Origin: Pseudomonadota bacterium | GTDB taxonomy: Bacteria; Pseudomonadota; Alphaproteobacteria; Sphingomonadales; Sphingomonadaceae | DNA length: 64,000 nucleotides | Direction of reading: 5' to 3' | Assembly (NCBI GenBank): GCA_023416515.1 | Contig: JAEZHP010000059.1 | Coordinates: 23,646-87,645, forward strand | In this document: piece after piece, positions 43,733-53,438 of the stretch | How the letters are laid out: the number at the start of each line of letters is the position of its first letter | Position numbering within the stretch: position 1 is the stretch's first letter | Program-made: the position numbers and the translations under genes | The notes under the pieces: generated by a model | Database searches by the model: none | What the model was told of the DNA's origin: nothing | What the model saw: only the letters and a program-made list of their open reading frames with translations

Positions 43733-46412
43733 CCTGAGCCTCCGCCAGCGCTTCGGCGTCATCGTCTCCTTCGTCGAGGTAGAGCTCGAGCTGCTGACGA
43801 TAGACAGCATTGACCTGGTAGGTACGCTCCTTCGCAGGCCGTGCGGTTTCGGGCATGCAGAAGGACAGGGTAACGACCGGCCCGTCCAGCTTGAGCGCCT
43901 CGTCGCTCTCGCCCTCCTCTGTCCTGAGCTTCGCGTTGAAGGCGTGAATCAGCATCATCGGGCGCTCGCGAACCGAACAGGCCGCGCGTTCCTTCTTGTA
44001 GTCTCCGGCTTCGTAGCGCTCTTGGGCGAGCATCTTCTGGGTAGTGTTGAGACCGATCTGCGCATCCCCCGGATCGGCCACTCGGTTCTTGCTCCCGTAC
44101 ACCCGGTACACGCCGCTCCGAGCCGTTCCCTGGTCGCGCGATCGAAGGTTGATGCTCTGACCCGCAAAGAGCTGGGGATCGCCGCTCTGGCGCATGGGCA
44201 GGACTACGTCCCAATCCGAGAGCTCGTCACTGACTCGATCCTCGACATAATCGTGGAAGAGCGAGTGGTCGGAAATGACGGCCAGATCTGCATGATCGAC
44301 GAAGCTGAACTGGTCCAGCAGCCCCAGAACGCCGCGGCCCTCCGCGGACCAGCGGATGTAGCCCTTGTTGATCTCGTCCGGCGGGCCGAGCGACTTGAGA
44401 AAGGCTTCGGTAGCCTCACGGTGCTTGATGCCGGTGGCAGTGTCGTTGGGAAGGGCGAAGCCCTCGATGTGCCGTGCTGAATAATCCTGAGCGATGCTCA
44501 GCTTTTCGGCCGTGCGCATCTTGTTGGCGGCCGTCACCCTGATTGCGAGCGGGCTCTGGCGAACCTTCAGGCCGAAATCGCGCGGCGTCCTGCGCGCCGC
44601 CTGCATGCGCTTGATCTCGCTGCGCAGCTCCTCGGTAGCCTCGTCGACAAACTCGTAATGATCGAAGGACATCTGCGGCAGATAGAGCCGACAATACTCC
44701 TCGTACCCCGGCCTGTATCCGAACCAGCGCGCCATCTGCATCAGCGTGTCGCTCGCCGTCGCGTTGCGAAGCAGATAGGACACGGTCAGGCCCTCGAGCG
44801 TAAGGCCGCGCGACAATGCGAGCCCGCCGATGGCGATGACGTGCAGCCCGTCAGCCTTGTGCAGCGAATAGTCGAGCTTGCCGCCCTTCATATTCACGGT
44901 CCGGACTTGGATCGACTGGACTCCCTCGTTCAAGACGGCCAGCAGGTCGGACCACTCGAGCCCACTCTCGCTGAATTCTTCTTCGAAGCTCTCGTGGATG
45001 TCCGCCATCACCTCGTCGTCGATGTCTTCGGGCGGGAGCGCGGCGTTGACCGCCACCGCATCCTTGATATCGTTCAGGTAGGCGTAGACAAGGCCGAGCA
45101 CCTGCTCCTGGATGGCATTGAAGCGACTCACGTTGATCATCATCGAGCAGTGGGCCTTGCCTTTGCCCTGTAGCACCCGGATTGCGCGGGTTATGCAGAA
45201 CACCCGAATGGCGTGGCCCAGACTGGCTGGGAGTTCGCTGACTGTGTGACTGCTCTTGTGGCTGAGCGGGAGCAGCGACCGATAATCGCTTATGATCCGC
45301 ACCATACCGTCGCGAAGATCACCGCCTTCCCGGAAGATGCGGTGCGATCCTGCGTAATTCGTAGGTGGATCGAGCGCCTTGATGAAGTTGCCGGGGAAGA
45401 GGTCGTCGTTCTCCATCTCTACCGTCGTTTCCGGGTCGATGAAGATGTTGGCGAACGGCGTTGCGGTATAGCCAACGTAGGCCGACCGCGGGAACCTAGA
45501 CAGGATCTGCCGGATGATGCCGTTAATGGCGGTCGTCCTCTTCGGATCCTTGGCCGTGTTGATGGATGCGTTGTCGGCTTCGTCGTCGATCAGGAGAAGT
45601 GGCAGGTCATAGCCGCCCGTCTCTCCCTGCTTGTTGATCCACTCCGCCAGCCGTTCGAGGATTGCCTTGTTCTTCTTGGTGACGAAGATCATCGGCTCCT
45701 GATGGCCGGCGAGGCCGAAGTATATCCCGTCCTTGCCGCTCGAAAAATCCGACACCCGCGTTGTACCGTAGGAGGGAATACGGCGCGTCTGTGCGTAGTT
45801 CTGGATCGGGAGCGACTGCTGGGCGGCGGCACCAAACATCGAGACCTTGCCAATGAAGGTTTCGTCGAGACGTTCCTGGGTCTGCGCGCGAAGAGAGTTG
45901 GTAATCCCGGCAAGGAGTATGATCACTCTGTAGCCGGCATCTGCCGCCTTGCAGATCAGCGCCGAGTAGTTGGTGGTCTTTCCGGACTGAACGTTTCCCA
46001 TGACCATGCCGCGAACTGCGCCGTAGGTAGCATCCCTCGGGTTGCCGCACTGATCGAGGACCTCGTCCGTGTCCGAATCCAGCGTCGCCAGCACGTGCGA
46101 GGGGAGGGTGCCCGTTTCGAGATAATATTTGCGCAGGCGGTTCCAGTAGTAGAAGTCGAGCTCGGTTCGCTTTGACGCCAGCCACGGCCGGTGGTCCTTC
46201 GTGATCACCGCGCCACGCCGCTGCGTAACCGTGAAGCTGGTTTCCAGCTCCCGTATGATCGTGTTGATTGCAGGCTCGTCGAGATGCCGGAAAGGGCCGC
46301 CGCGAACCAAATCCGCAATAGCTCCCTCGGGCAGTCCGAGGCCCTGAGCAATGCTTTCACCGTGATCGCGCGTGATAGCCGAGCGGAAATACGCAAGCTC
46401 GCTGTCAAACAT
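43722..46412 (-). CDS. Z1-domain superfamily II helicase-like protein
   Basis: The 896-residue protein has a helicase-type ATPase core. Walker A is MGNVQSGKTTNYSAL (near 138-152), Walker B LLLIDDEADNAS (near 273-283), motif III VGYTATPFANIF (near 313), and the C-terminal helicase motifs lie around GGLALSRGLTLEGLTVSYL and MQMARWFGYRPGYEEYCRLY. The Z1 domain is typical of predicted restriction systems with a GHKL ATPase and Vsr/Dcm. The gene starts directly at the stop of the ATPase gene, and the PD-(D/E)XK gene overlaps its end. Confidence 0.93.
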   Translation of the reverse strand: MFDSELAYFRSAITRDHGESIAQGLGLPEGAIADLVRGGPFRHLDEPAINTIIRELETSFTVTQRRGAVITKDHRPWLASKRTELDFYYWNRLRKYYLETGTLPSHVLATLDSDTDEVLDQCGNPRDATYGAVRGMVMGNVQSGKTTNYSALICKAADAGYRVIILLAGITNSLRAQTQERLDETFIGKVSMFGAAAQQSLPIQNYAQTRRIPSYGTTRVSDFSSGKDGIYFGLAGHQEPMIFVTKKNKAILERLAEWINKQGETGGYDLPLLLIDDEADNASINTAKDPKRTTAINGIIRQILSRFPRSAYVGYTATPFANIFIDPETTVEMENDDLFPGNFIKALDPPTNYAGSHRIFREGGDLRDGMVRIISDYRSLLPLSHKSSHTVSELPASLGHAIRVFCITRAIRVLQGKGKAHCSMMINVSRFNAIQEQVLGLVYAYLNDIKDAVAVNAALPPEDIDDEVMADIHESFEEEFSESGLEWSDLLAVLNEGVQSIQVRTVNMKGGKLDYSLHKADGLHVIAIGGLALSRGLTLEGLTVSYLLRNATASDTLMQMARWFGYRPGYEEYCRLYLPQMSFDHYEFVDEATEELRSEIKRMQAARRTPRDFGLKVRQSPLAIRVTAANKMRTAEKLSIAQDYSARHIEGFALPNDTATGIKHREATEAFLKSLGPPDEINKGYIRWSAEGRGVLGLLDQFSFVDHADLAVISDHSLFHDYVEDRVSDELSDWDVVLPMRQSGDPQLFAGQSINLRSRDQGTARSGVYRVYGSKNRVADPGDAQIGLNTTQKMLAQERYEAGDYKKERAACSVRERPMMLIHAFNAKLRTEEGESDEALKLDGPVVTLSFCMPETARPAKERTYQVNAVYRQQLELYLDEGDDDAEALAEAQDAE

Positions 46413-47894
46413 TCAATGCCACCCTTTGTCTTTGAGATGCTGCGTTACAAGGCTGGTCTGAGCTGACCATGGTTCCGTCGATGCGAGGATCTCGCGCAGC
46501 GTGTTGAAATCGCCCCCCGCCCGCAAAAGAAGCGCTGGAAGCGCGGCGTCGAGTTTGTCGATGAAAGTGTCACGGTCAACCGCGCTCTGGTTCATCATGT
46601 CCGGGCGAGTCGAATAGTCCTCGCCAATACTGATTACTGGAAAACAGTCTTCGATGATGCCTAGCGCCGCAGCGAAACTCTTGGCGCGCTCCTGATCCTC
46701 GTCCTCAAGCATGCTCGCGATGAGCGGATGCTCGCGGTTGAGGTAGTAGCGCAGCTCGCCGTTGCGGACATATTTTGCCCAAACCGATGTCTTGCCAGCC
46801 TCATCCCGCACCCGGCCACCACGCGACTGGAACACCCGGCCGGACTTGCGCTTGAGCCCGGCTACGATGTCCTTCAGTCGACTTTGGAGGCCGGTCGGTA
46901 GCTGCGCGTCGGCCTTGTCGAGCGTGATCTTCCACATCGCGTCGAGCGAATTCGGGATGTTGACTGCAACTCGGACGAGTTGCGAAAGCTCGCCGTGCCG
47001 GACGAGCCGGAACCAGGTGCCGTGCATGATCAGCCGATGTTGGCGGTACACATAAAAACCCTGATTTCGAACGAATCCTTCTTCACCGCCAAGTTGCTCG
47101 TGTTCGGCGGCGGTGACCTTCGAATAATGCGGCAGGATGAAGGCCTGCACCTCAACCGGCTGGCCGTTTAGGGTCAGCGTTTCCTTCGGCTGCGCCTGCG
47201 TTGCATCATGTTTGCGAAGGAAGGGGTCAACCGGCTTGAGAGGGTCGCCATTGAAGGTCACCTTTAGCTTCTTGAGACCCTCCTCCCCGCCGAGATAGCG
47301 GTGAAAGATAAGCGAGAGCTGTCGTTTGGCGTGGGCGACGAGGTCGTTGAACCCCTTGTTCGCCACTTGGCCAAATTCGGACAGCCGATCGCACTTTGAC
47401 CAGATAATCTCGGTTCCATCCCGTTCGACCAACTGGTCACTGGCCAAGGCTCGAATCTCTTCGTCTTCCAGAATGCCCATCTTCCAGTCGGCGAGGTCGT
47501 CAAGATCCCAGGATGCGCCGGCGAGCTCGCCCTTGTGGTGCGTGAGGACCACAAGATGACGGCACTGTGACAGGGAAGCGGATTTCATGCCCCATCCAAA
47601 CCGGCCGAGATCATCAGGCGCGCGCTCGTCATCCGGGTTCGTGCTGGCTGGCCGCATTGCGCGGAGCAGCTCATCGGCCGTCATCCCGGTCCCATCGTCG
47701 CGGATACGCACTGCGGGCCCATCCGCCGTCCGCACGCAGCGAATGTCGATGTTGCGCGCTCGAGCCTTGATGCTGTTGTCGAGCAGATCGGCCAGCGCAC
47801 TCGAAAGATCATAGTTTCCGAAGCTGCGGGCCGAGGTCATCAGGGACGCCGCATCGGGTGGATTACGCAGATACCTCACATCGGCCCCCGTCAC
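46413..47894 (-). CDS. GHKL (HSP90/MutL/MORC-like) ATPase
   Basis: This 493-residue ATPase has the GHKL fold: N-box LADLLDNSIKAR with Asn40, G1 box IRDDGTGM (near 64-71) and G2 box GRFGWGMKSAS (near 97-107). Beyond it lie an S5-like domain and a helical C-terminus. It heads the operon with Z1, PD-(D/E)XK and AIPR. Such MutL-like ATPases in restriction modules were proposed as relatives of eukaryotic MORC proteins and may act as ATP-driven clamps that direct DNA cleavage. No upstream promoter could be defined. Confidence 0.92.
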   Translation of the reverse strand: MTGADVRYLRNPPDAASLMTSARSFGNYDLSSALADLLDNSIKARARNIDIRCVRTADGPAVRIRDDGTGMTADELLRAMRPASTNPDDERAPDDLGRFGWGMKSASLSQCRHLVVLTHHKGELAGASWDLDDLADWKMGILEDEEIRALASDQLVERDGTEIIWSKCDRLSEFGQVANKGFNDLVAHAKRQLSLIFHRYLGGEEGLKKLKVTFNGDPLKPVDPFLRKHDATQAQPKETLTLNGQPVEVQAFILPHYSKVTAAEHEQLGGEEGFVRNQGFYVYRQHRLIMHGTWFRLVRHGELSQLVRVAVNIPNSLDAMWKITLDKADAQLPTGLQSRLKDIVAGLKRKSGRVFQSRGGRVRDEAGKTSVWAKYVRNGELRYYLNREHPLIASMLEDEDQERAKSFAAALGIIEDCFPVISIGEDYSTRPDMMNQSAVDRDTFIDKLDAALPALLLRAGGDFNTLREILASTEPWSAQTSLVTQHLKDKGWH

Positions 47895-48226
47895 TCCTGC
47901 GCTGGCCGGCAGCGCAGCCTTACCACTGGTTCAGCCGATCTCTCGGTCTTTACCGAGCTAGGCCGACATTAAGATGAATCATAATGACGCGGTCCGTCAC
48001 TTCTAGCGTGAAATCATGCAACCGGCAGTCATGAAGCTCAAGCGCGGCTTGGTCTCGGAACCGATGCATGAAAGGCGTCTCCTTATATCGGTTGTGCGCC
48101 GGGACCTTTCGACGGCTCACAGGGAGATCGGATCGGATGGCTTAATGCCTATGCTAGCCATTCAGAGCGAGAAGGCTCCGCGTCCCGTTTGCGCTGAATT
48201 TCGGCTGTTCGAAGCCCTTCCTGCAG
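47895..48226. other. Intergenic region between the ATPase operon and TrlF
   Basis: This 332-bp region lies between the start of the GHKL ATPase gene and the stop of the trlF-like gene. It should hold the promoter of the four-gene operon. I see no convincing coding frame, repeat or RNA gene in it. Confidence 0.5.
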
Positions 48227-51190
48227 TCAACGCTCGAGCCGCACCCGCAATCGCCGCGCTCGCTCTTTGAACGCCGCCTCGCCACCTTCCAGTATGTTGC
48301 ACACCTGCCGACGCATCTCCGCATTTTCGAGACCACCCGATACGTAGGTGATCGGCGGCAGTTCGCCGGGACTATGGGTCCCTGCCGTCGCTACGATGAT
48401 CTGGTCGGCGTCGGTATTGATCACCAAGTTGGCATTGTGGGTTACCATGATAACCTGGCGCTTGGCCTTCGCGGTGACGAATAGGCTGACCAGCTCGTCG
48501 AAGATCGACTTGGGATCGAGGTTCTCTTCCGGCTGGTCGATGATCAGCGGGCGAAGGTCGCTCTCATCGAGCGCAAGGTAGAGCAGGAGCAGGACGATAC
48601 CGCGCGTGCCTGGCGACAGCTTGCTGATGTCCGTGCCCTCATAATCTATGCTGTACTCGATTTGAATGTGGTCGGTGCTGAACAACCATTTGGCGAACCG
48701 CATCAGCCAGTTCCGATAAGCCTGAGCATCGTTCGACGGGACGTTGGCGACAGCGGTCAGGTCATCTTGCCATGCTTCGGTGAATAGCTTGAGCGCTTCG
48801 CCGATCGCAGCGACGTCGCCACTCTCCCATGCCCCTCGCATATGGCGGTTGGCCCATTGCGCGATCGAGCCCTTTCCCTTGAAGTCGCCGACGCGGCGAA
48901 GATCGAACAGCTTCTCGCCGAGCGCCGCCCACAGCCCCACATCGGCGCGTCGCGCCGCCGAGAAGGACAGCTTTCGGAGGGTGCCCTCTGCCGATTGCAG
49001 GCGGTCGACCAGCGGCTTGTACAAGTCGCGCAGCACCTGCTCCTCGGCGAGGATCGCCTCGAACACGCGCAAATAGGTATCCTGGCGATCATTGCTGAGC
49101 TTGCGCATACGCTCGGCCGCACCTTCGCAATCGGCGAGCGAGGTTCGCAGCGCTTCAATCTGCGCATTCTCTTCTGCGATCCGCCGCACGAGGGCGGTAA
49201 ACTTCTTGGCGGTCTCGGCGTCGATGTTGATGAGGCTTTGGAGCCGCGTGACCTCGGCCTCGAGAGTGGCCAAAGGCATCTTTTCCGGGTCGTCCCCGGC
49301 GGCGAGATAGGACTGATTTGGATCGTGGTGCGGGACCGGAGGAACGCCGCGCCACGAGGCCGCGGACTTGCGTGCATTGTCGAGCTTCGCGGTCAGTGCG
49401 TCGTCGACATTGCCATGATATTCGAGGAGGAAGGCATCCCAGTCACTGTCGTCGAGCCGGGCGGAGACATAGCTTGCCTTAATTTGGCGCAACGCTTCCG
49501 GCGCCTTGTTCTTGCGGAATGCCTGGACCTCGTCCTGCAGCGCCAGGACCGAGGTCTCTTGGTTCACGAAGTAGCGGACGTAGGATCGCACCTTCTCGGC
49601 GGCATTGACGATGACGGTCAGCCGCTCGGCACGCTCCTCGCTGCCCTTGACGATCAGCTTGTCGCGGTCAGTCTCTAGCCCTTTGACGATCTGCTCCTTC
49701 TGGAGCAGCTGCTGCTTGACGCCGGCGACCCGCAGCTTCTTCTCCCGCTCCAGGCCGATTTGGTCCGAAAGCGTCTCGATCGCTTCCTCCTCCCGCTCTC
49801 GCGCAAGGCGATAGCGCGAGGCGCGCAGCTCTAGCAGCTCGTCGAAGTTGAAGGTTCCATCCTTGTTCGGATGCGCTTCGAAGATGACCCGCTCGATTTC
49901 GGCGAGCAGCGCATCTGTGACGCCGTCGGCCGAACAAAGCTCCTCGACGAATTTCTGGGAGAGGTAGCGCGCCCGGGGAAACCGACCGTCGAGCTCCTGA
50001 TCATATTCATAATCCAGCAGCAGGCGTTGCGACGGCTCGCCCGAGCCCCAGCCAAGCTCGACACGGACATCCTCGAGGAGATCGCCAGCACGCACTAGGA
50101 ATGAGGCGGCACTGAGATTTTCCGACGCGGCATCGCATCCGGCAGCGATGGCGTCGGCGAGTGCCGTCTTGCCGGACCCGCGCGCGCCGATAATGGCGAC
50201 CAGGCCGGGATTGAGCGCCAGCACGGGGGTCGCCGCCCATGCTGCATTCTTGATCTCGACGCGCGAGATGACCTGCGAGGGGGTGGCCCGCATCGGCGGG
50301 ACGGCACCGACGAAAGCGCGACCTTCCGGATCGATTACGGCCTGGCGCAGCGTATCGAATTGGGCGGCACCCTTTATCCACGAATAACGGTCACCATCGG
50401 GTGCGCCGACCTTGTCGGCTTCGTGGGCATCGCTGCCATGCAGGCAAGGCTTGAGGGCACCATAGCGAGAGCGGATGTCCGCCGGACTCGCAGTAGCTTT
50501 GCGGCCCAGCCAGAAATCGCGCTGGCTGGCACTGCTTGCGAAAATGATATGAGCGAACTTCTCGACCTCGGCGCGGAGCGCCCCCTCGGATTCCCCGCGC
50601 ATTCCCGAGGTCCCGTCATGCTCGCTGCCGGCCACGGCTATGAGAATGTTATCGGCCGCCCACGCTACCGCGCGGTAAACCTCGACAAGCTGCTCGAAGC
50701 TCACCTTGAACTGGGTCGCGCCGCGTGTGAGGGCGGCCCGCCCGCTCAATGTCGGATCGATCTTGCTGCCAAGGCGGGCGAGATCGGATGGCGTGCAGGT
50801 GAAGCGATCGTCATAAGCATCGAAGGTCAGTTGCTGGAGAAAGCGTTGTGTCGCGCCGACGTGATCGGGATCTTCCGGGCTTACCAGAAGGTGGCAGTTG
50901 ACCCAATTGCCCTTGATCGTGCCGAAGCCGAGGCGAAGCTCCACATTGGGAAAGACTAGATCGACATTAGGGAGGCGGTCGTCGTCTTCCTTCGCCTTAC
51001 GGACGCGCTCATAGGTGTCGAGTAGATAATAATCGGTCACGCCGAGCGCGCGGATCGTCGGTGTCGCCGCCTCGACCTTCGAAAGATATTGCTCCCACGA
51101 GTCCGTCCCCTTGAACTGATCGTTGAGAACGGTACCGGGAGCATGAATATGCGGCTCCCAGCGAAGCCACCGCGATCCTGAATTCAACAC
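48227..51190 (-). CDS. TrlF-family PHP-domain AAA-like ATPase
   Basis: This large protein of 987 residues has an N-terminal PHP-type phosphoesterase domain (metal motif EPHIHAPGT near 12-20, later HGSDAHEADKVG near 251) fused to an SMC/ABC-like ATPase. Walker A is GARGSGKTALADA near 334-346. A long coiled-coil region follows, then the signature LSPGTRGIVLLLLYLA, Walker B PLIIDQPEENLDP and the His-loop MVTHNANL. TrlF-type proteins are found in defence islands, and an anti-phage role is inferred. It is transcribed on its own, on the same strand as the neighbouring operon. Confidence 0.9.
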   Translation of the reverse strand: MLNSGSRWLRWEPHIHAPGTVLNDQFKGTDSWEQYLSKVEAATPTIRALGVTDYYLLDTYERVRKAKEDDDRLPNVDLVFPNVELRLGFGTIKGNWVNCHLLVSPEDPDHVGATQRFLQQLTFDAYDDRFTCTPSDLARLGSKIDPTLSGRAALTRGATQFKVSFEQLVEVYRAVAWAADNILIAVAGSEHDGTSGMRGESEGALRAEVEKFAHIIFASSASQRDFWLGRKATASPADIRSRYGALKPCLHGSDAHEADKVGAPDGDRYSWIKGAAQFDTLRQAVIDPEGRAFVGAVPPMRATPSQVISRVEIKNAAWAATPVLALNPGLVAIIGARGSGKTALADAIAAGCDAASENLSAASFLVRAGDLLEDVRVELGWGSGEPSQRLLLDYEYDQELDGRFPRARYLSQKFVEELCSADGVTDALLAEIERVIFEAHPNKDGTFNFDELLELRASRYRLAREREEEAIETLSDQIGLEREKKLRVAGVKQQLLQKEQIVKGLETDRDKLIVKGSEERAERLTVIVNAAEKVRSYVRYFVNQETSVLALQDEVQAFRKNKAPEALRQIKASYVSARLDDSDWDAFLLEYHGNVDDALTAKLDNARKSAASWRGVPPVPHHDPNQSYLAAGDDPEKMPLATLEAEVTRLQSLINIDAETAKKFTALVRRIAEENAQIEALRTSLADCEGAAERMRKLSNDRQDTYLRVFEAILAEEQVLRDLYKPLVDRLQSAEGTLRKLSFSAARRADVGLWAALGEKLFDLRRVGDFKGKGSIAQWANRHMRGAWESGDVAAIGEALKLFTEAWQDDLTAVANVPSNDAQAYRNWLMRFAKWLFSTDHIQIEYSIDYEGTDISKLSPGTRGIVLLLLYLALDESDLRPLIIDQPEENLDPKSIFDELVSLFVTAKAKRQVIMVTHNANLVINTDADQIIVATAGTHSPGELPPITYVSGGLENAEMRRQVCNILEGGEAAFKERARRLRVRLER

Positions 51191-51837
51191 GCTCCCCCCT
51201 GCACGCGCACTGCGAGTTAACCTCGGCGGGATAGCCGCCCCACCACAACTTAGCGTATTTTCGACAGGATGAACCCCTCATTTTGCTGGCTGGGCGTGAG
51301 TCACTTCGAACGCCTACGCCGAATATTGTACGAAGCAGAAGTCCGATCGCGGGACCACTGGACGACTTAGATGGGCGCATTCCGGCCGATCAGGACTGGT
51401 GTAGCACTTGGCTGTGCCCGCAACGCCGGCAGGTAAGACGCACGCTGTGCTGGTGCGTCGCCGCGTCCCAGAGCTCGCGGAGAAGAGGAATGGCAGTGGG
51501 AAGGTCCATCCCATCATCGGCGATAGCCGCGGGAGCAATGCGCAGCAATCGGCCGCAGCGTTATTGCCTAAATTGCCCCCGCGCATCGAGAATCGACCGC
51601 TGTTAGAACATATCGGGAACAAAGGCATGAAGACAGCCCCATTGTCACTCCGATCCATCCGCGGACCAACCAGTGTCGAGTGCGTGAAGGAACAGGCAGC
51701 GCAGAGCGCAGCAGGAGCAGAGGGCGGCGCGAAGCGGAGATCGATCGGGGAGCGAGAAAGGAAAAGGCGGCGACGCCGGAGCCGAGCTTCTCGATCACGC
51801 CGCGCGTCCGGCGGCAGCCCATGGAAGGAGAACCAGA
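51191..51837. other. Long intergenic region
   Basis: This 647-bp region lies between the divergent trlF-like gene and the exonuclease-paralog gene. It presumably contains both promoters. Apart from a weak small minus-strand ORF (51390-51509), I see no coding frame with convincing composition. Basic low-complexity frames on the plus strand look like shadows. Confidence 0.4.
51390..51509 (-). CDS. Possible small zinc-ribbon-like ORF or remnant
   Basis: A 39-codon frame reads DLPTAIPLLRELWDAATHQH then VRLTCRRCGHSQVLH, with a CxxC pair. Codon use looks natural, but the upstream frame is closed by a stop, no clear RBS is visible and a second zinc-binding pair is missing. It may be the end of a decayed gene. 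Confidence 0.25.
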   Translation of the reverse strand: MDLPTAIPLLRELWDAATHQHSVRLTCRRCGHSQVLHQS

Positions 51838-52506
51838 ATGTCCGATATCGCGACCTCGAGCTTTGCGATCTCGCTCGCCACCATCACAACGCCATGGCCG
51901 GACGACCGGTCCGGCCGCGAACGACACGTCTTGGGAGCCGGGATCTTCCACGTGAGAGAGGTCGCGCCGGACGACTTCGAATACGAGATCAGGACAAATG
52001 TCCGCGACGTCTGGGTCGAGGAAATGGACCTGATCCGCCGCCTGATCGACTGGGTGCCCGCTGACGCTCGAATGATCGGGTGGCGCCTCGCTCAAGACAT
52101 CGTTCCGGCCATCTTTGACGTCATCGACACTGCCGCGCCTGAAGAGGCGCATCGGCTTGCAGAGCGCCTCACGAAGGCGATCCGCTCAGGGACGACGGAT
52201 CTCGCCAGAGATCATGCGGAGACGGGGGGCGCCTCATTCGAGCAGGTTTGTGCTCAGCACTCGATCCCTGTCGCCGAAATCCCAGAGCTCCTGGTGAAGA
52301 CCGCCTGGACCACCGGTCGCACCAGTCCGATTTCGCTCATGATGGCGACCAATGCCATCGCGGCATGGCGCCTCGCCATCGCGGACGACCAGCGGTCCGA
52401 GGTCCTTCATGATTTGGCCGAACAGGCGCTCGAGCGATGCGAAAAGGCTGTGGATGCCAGCGTCGCCTGGGAAGCTGCCGGCGCACCCAGCGTCCTCATC
52501 CACTGA
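51838..52506 (+). CDS. Catalytically degenerate paralog of the adjacent DEDD exonuclease
   Basis: This 222-residue protein is preceded by AAGGAG. It aligns with the next gene over much of its length: LIRRLIDWVPADARMIGW with the exonuclease segment SIFRLVDDLPPESTELVTYG, and SPISLMMATNAIAAWRLAI with DRVSLMCESDCITTALLFAS. The catalytic positions differ. IDTE is replaced by a stretch reading ISLAT, and the late Asp of CESD becomes Asn in MATN, while the middle Asp (QDIVP) remains. It therefore looks like a non-catalytic RNase H-fold partner. No named family is recognised. Confidence 0.8.
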   Translation: MSDIATSSFAISLATITTPWPDDRSGRERHVLGAGIFHVREVAPDDFEYEIRTNVRDVWVEEMDLIRRLIDWVPADARMIGWRLAQDIVPAIFDVIDTAAPEEAHRLAERLTKAIRSGTTDLARDHAETGGASFEQVCAQHSIPVAEIPELLVKTAWTTGRTSPISLMMATNAIAAWRLAIADDQRSEVLHDLAEQALERCEKAVDASVAWEAAGAPSVLIH

Positions 52507-52549
52507 TCAGCTCCACGATCACCAACACCAACAACTTCCAACCAACTGT

Positions 52550-52565
52550 CCGGCCGCCAGGCCGG
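52550..52565 (+). other. GC-rich hairpin in the spacer before the exonuclease gene
   Basis: CCGGCC and GGCCGG pair around a GCCA loop, 18 bases before the exonuclease start codon. It could tune translation of the second gene of the pair. It lacks a T-run, so a terminator is unlikely. Confidence 0.3.
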
Positions 52566-52583
52566 CGAGAGCGGAGCAATGCC

Positions 52584-53438
52584 ATGAAGAGATTCTATGT
52601 CATCATCGATACCGAGAGCGTCGTCGCAAAGGACGAGCATCGCCGTTATCAGCAGGCCGAGCGTTTCAGTCCGAGAGCTGGGCAGCGTGATAGCGGCCGC
52701 CGCCAGGGTCAGAGGGGACGCAACGATCCACTCACTCAACCCCGGTGGATGTTTCAGGAGGTCATGGTGGCGAGCGTCATGATCTGCGCGAGCCACCCTG
52801 ACGGGAATATTGTGCCCGTCACCTTCGAGACGTTTTCTGCGCCAGACCTCGACGAACGAGAGATTCTGAAATCCATCTTTCGATTGGTCGACGACCTGCC
52901 GCCGGAGTCGACGGAACTCGTCACATATGGCGGCTGCTGGGCGGACGTGCCGCTGATTGTCATCCGCGCGATGAAATACGGCTTGAAGCTGCCCAAGGCA
53001 TGGGCGCCGTGGATGCCGTGGGGTGGGCAAGGGAAGGTTCCCCATGTCGACCTGATGAGGAACCTCACCGGCAGCAGCAAGATGAAGGCCTCTCACATGG
53101 CTGAGTTTGCGGCTGTCCTCGATCTGCCAGTCAAGATGACCGCCGAGGCTTGGCGCGCCGCCGAGTTCATCCGGAACCGCCGCTGGGATCGGGTCAGCCT
53201 CATGTGCGAGTCCGATTGCATCACGACGGCCCTGTTGTTCGCTTCATGGCGGACGACGTTCGAAGACCGTTCGGCTTTGCTCGTCGTGCAGGATCGAGTC
53301 TGTCGAGCGATCGAGGAGCTGCGGCCGGGCCGAAGTTACCTCGTGGCCCTGCGGCAAAAGCGACGTGAGATCCACGCGGAGCTGGAGCTGGAGGCAAAAC
53401 GCATGAACGAGATCGTCGGCTTGCCTACCGCTGCCTGA
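52584..53438 (+). CDS. DEDD-type 3'-5' exonuclease-like protein
   Basis: This 284-residue protein has an RNase H-fold exonuclease layout like the predicted PolB-associated exonuclease group (DNA_pol_B_exo2). Visible elements are exo I IDTES near the N-terminus, exo II LVTYGGCWADVPLIVIRAM, an intermediate VDLMRNLTG segment, and exo III SLMCESDCITTALL with its Asp. A helical tail follows. An insert rich in Arg/Gln separates exo I from the next strand. It is 77 bp downstream of its degenerate paralog and probably functions with it. The substrate is unknown. Confidence 0.8.
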   Translation: MKRFYVIIDTESVVAKDEHRRYQQAERFSPRAGQRDSGRRQGQRGRNDPLTQPRWMFQEVMVASVMICASHPDGNIVPVTFETFSAPDLDEREILKSIFRLVDDLPPESTELVTYGGCWADVPLIVIRAMKYGLKLPKAWAPWMPWGGQGKVPHVDLMRNLTGSSKMKASHMAEFAAVLDLPVKMTAEAWRAAEFIRNRRWDRVSLMCESDCITTALLFASWRTTFEDRSALLVVQDRVCRAIEELRPGRSYLVALRQKRREIHAELELEAKRMNEIVGLPTAA

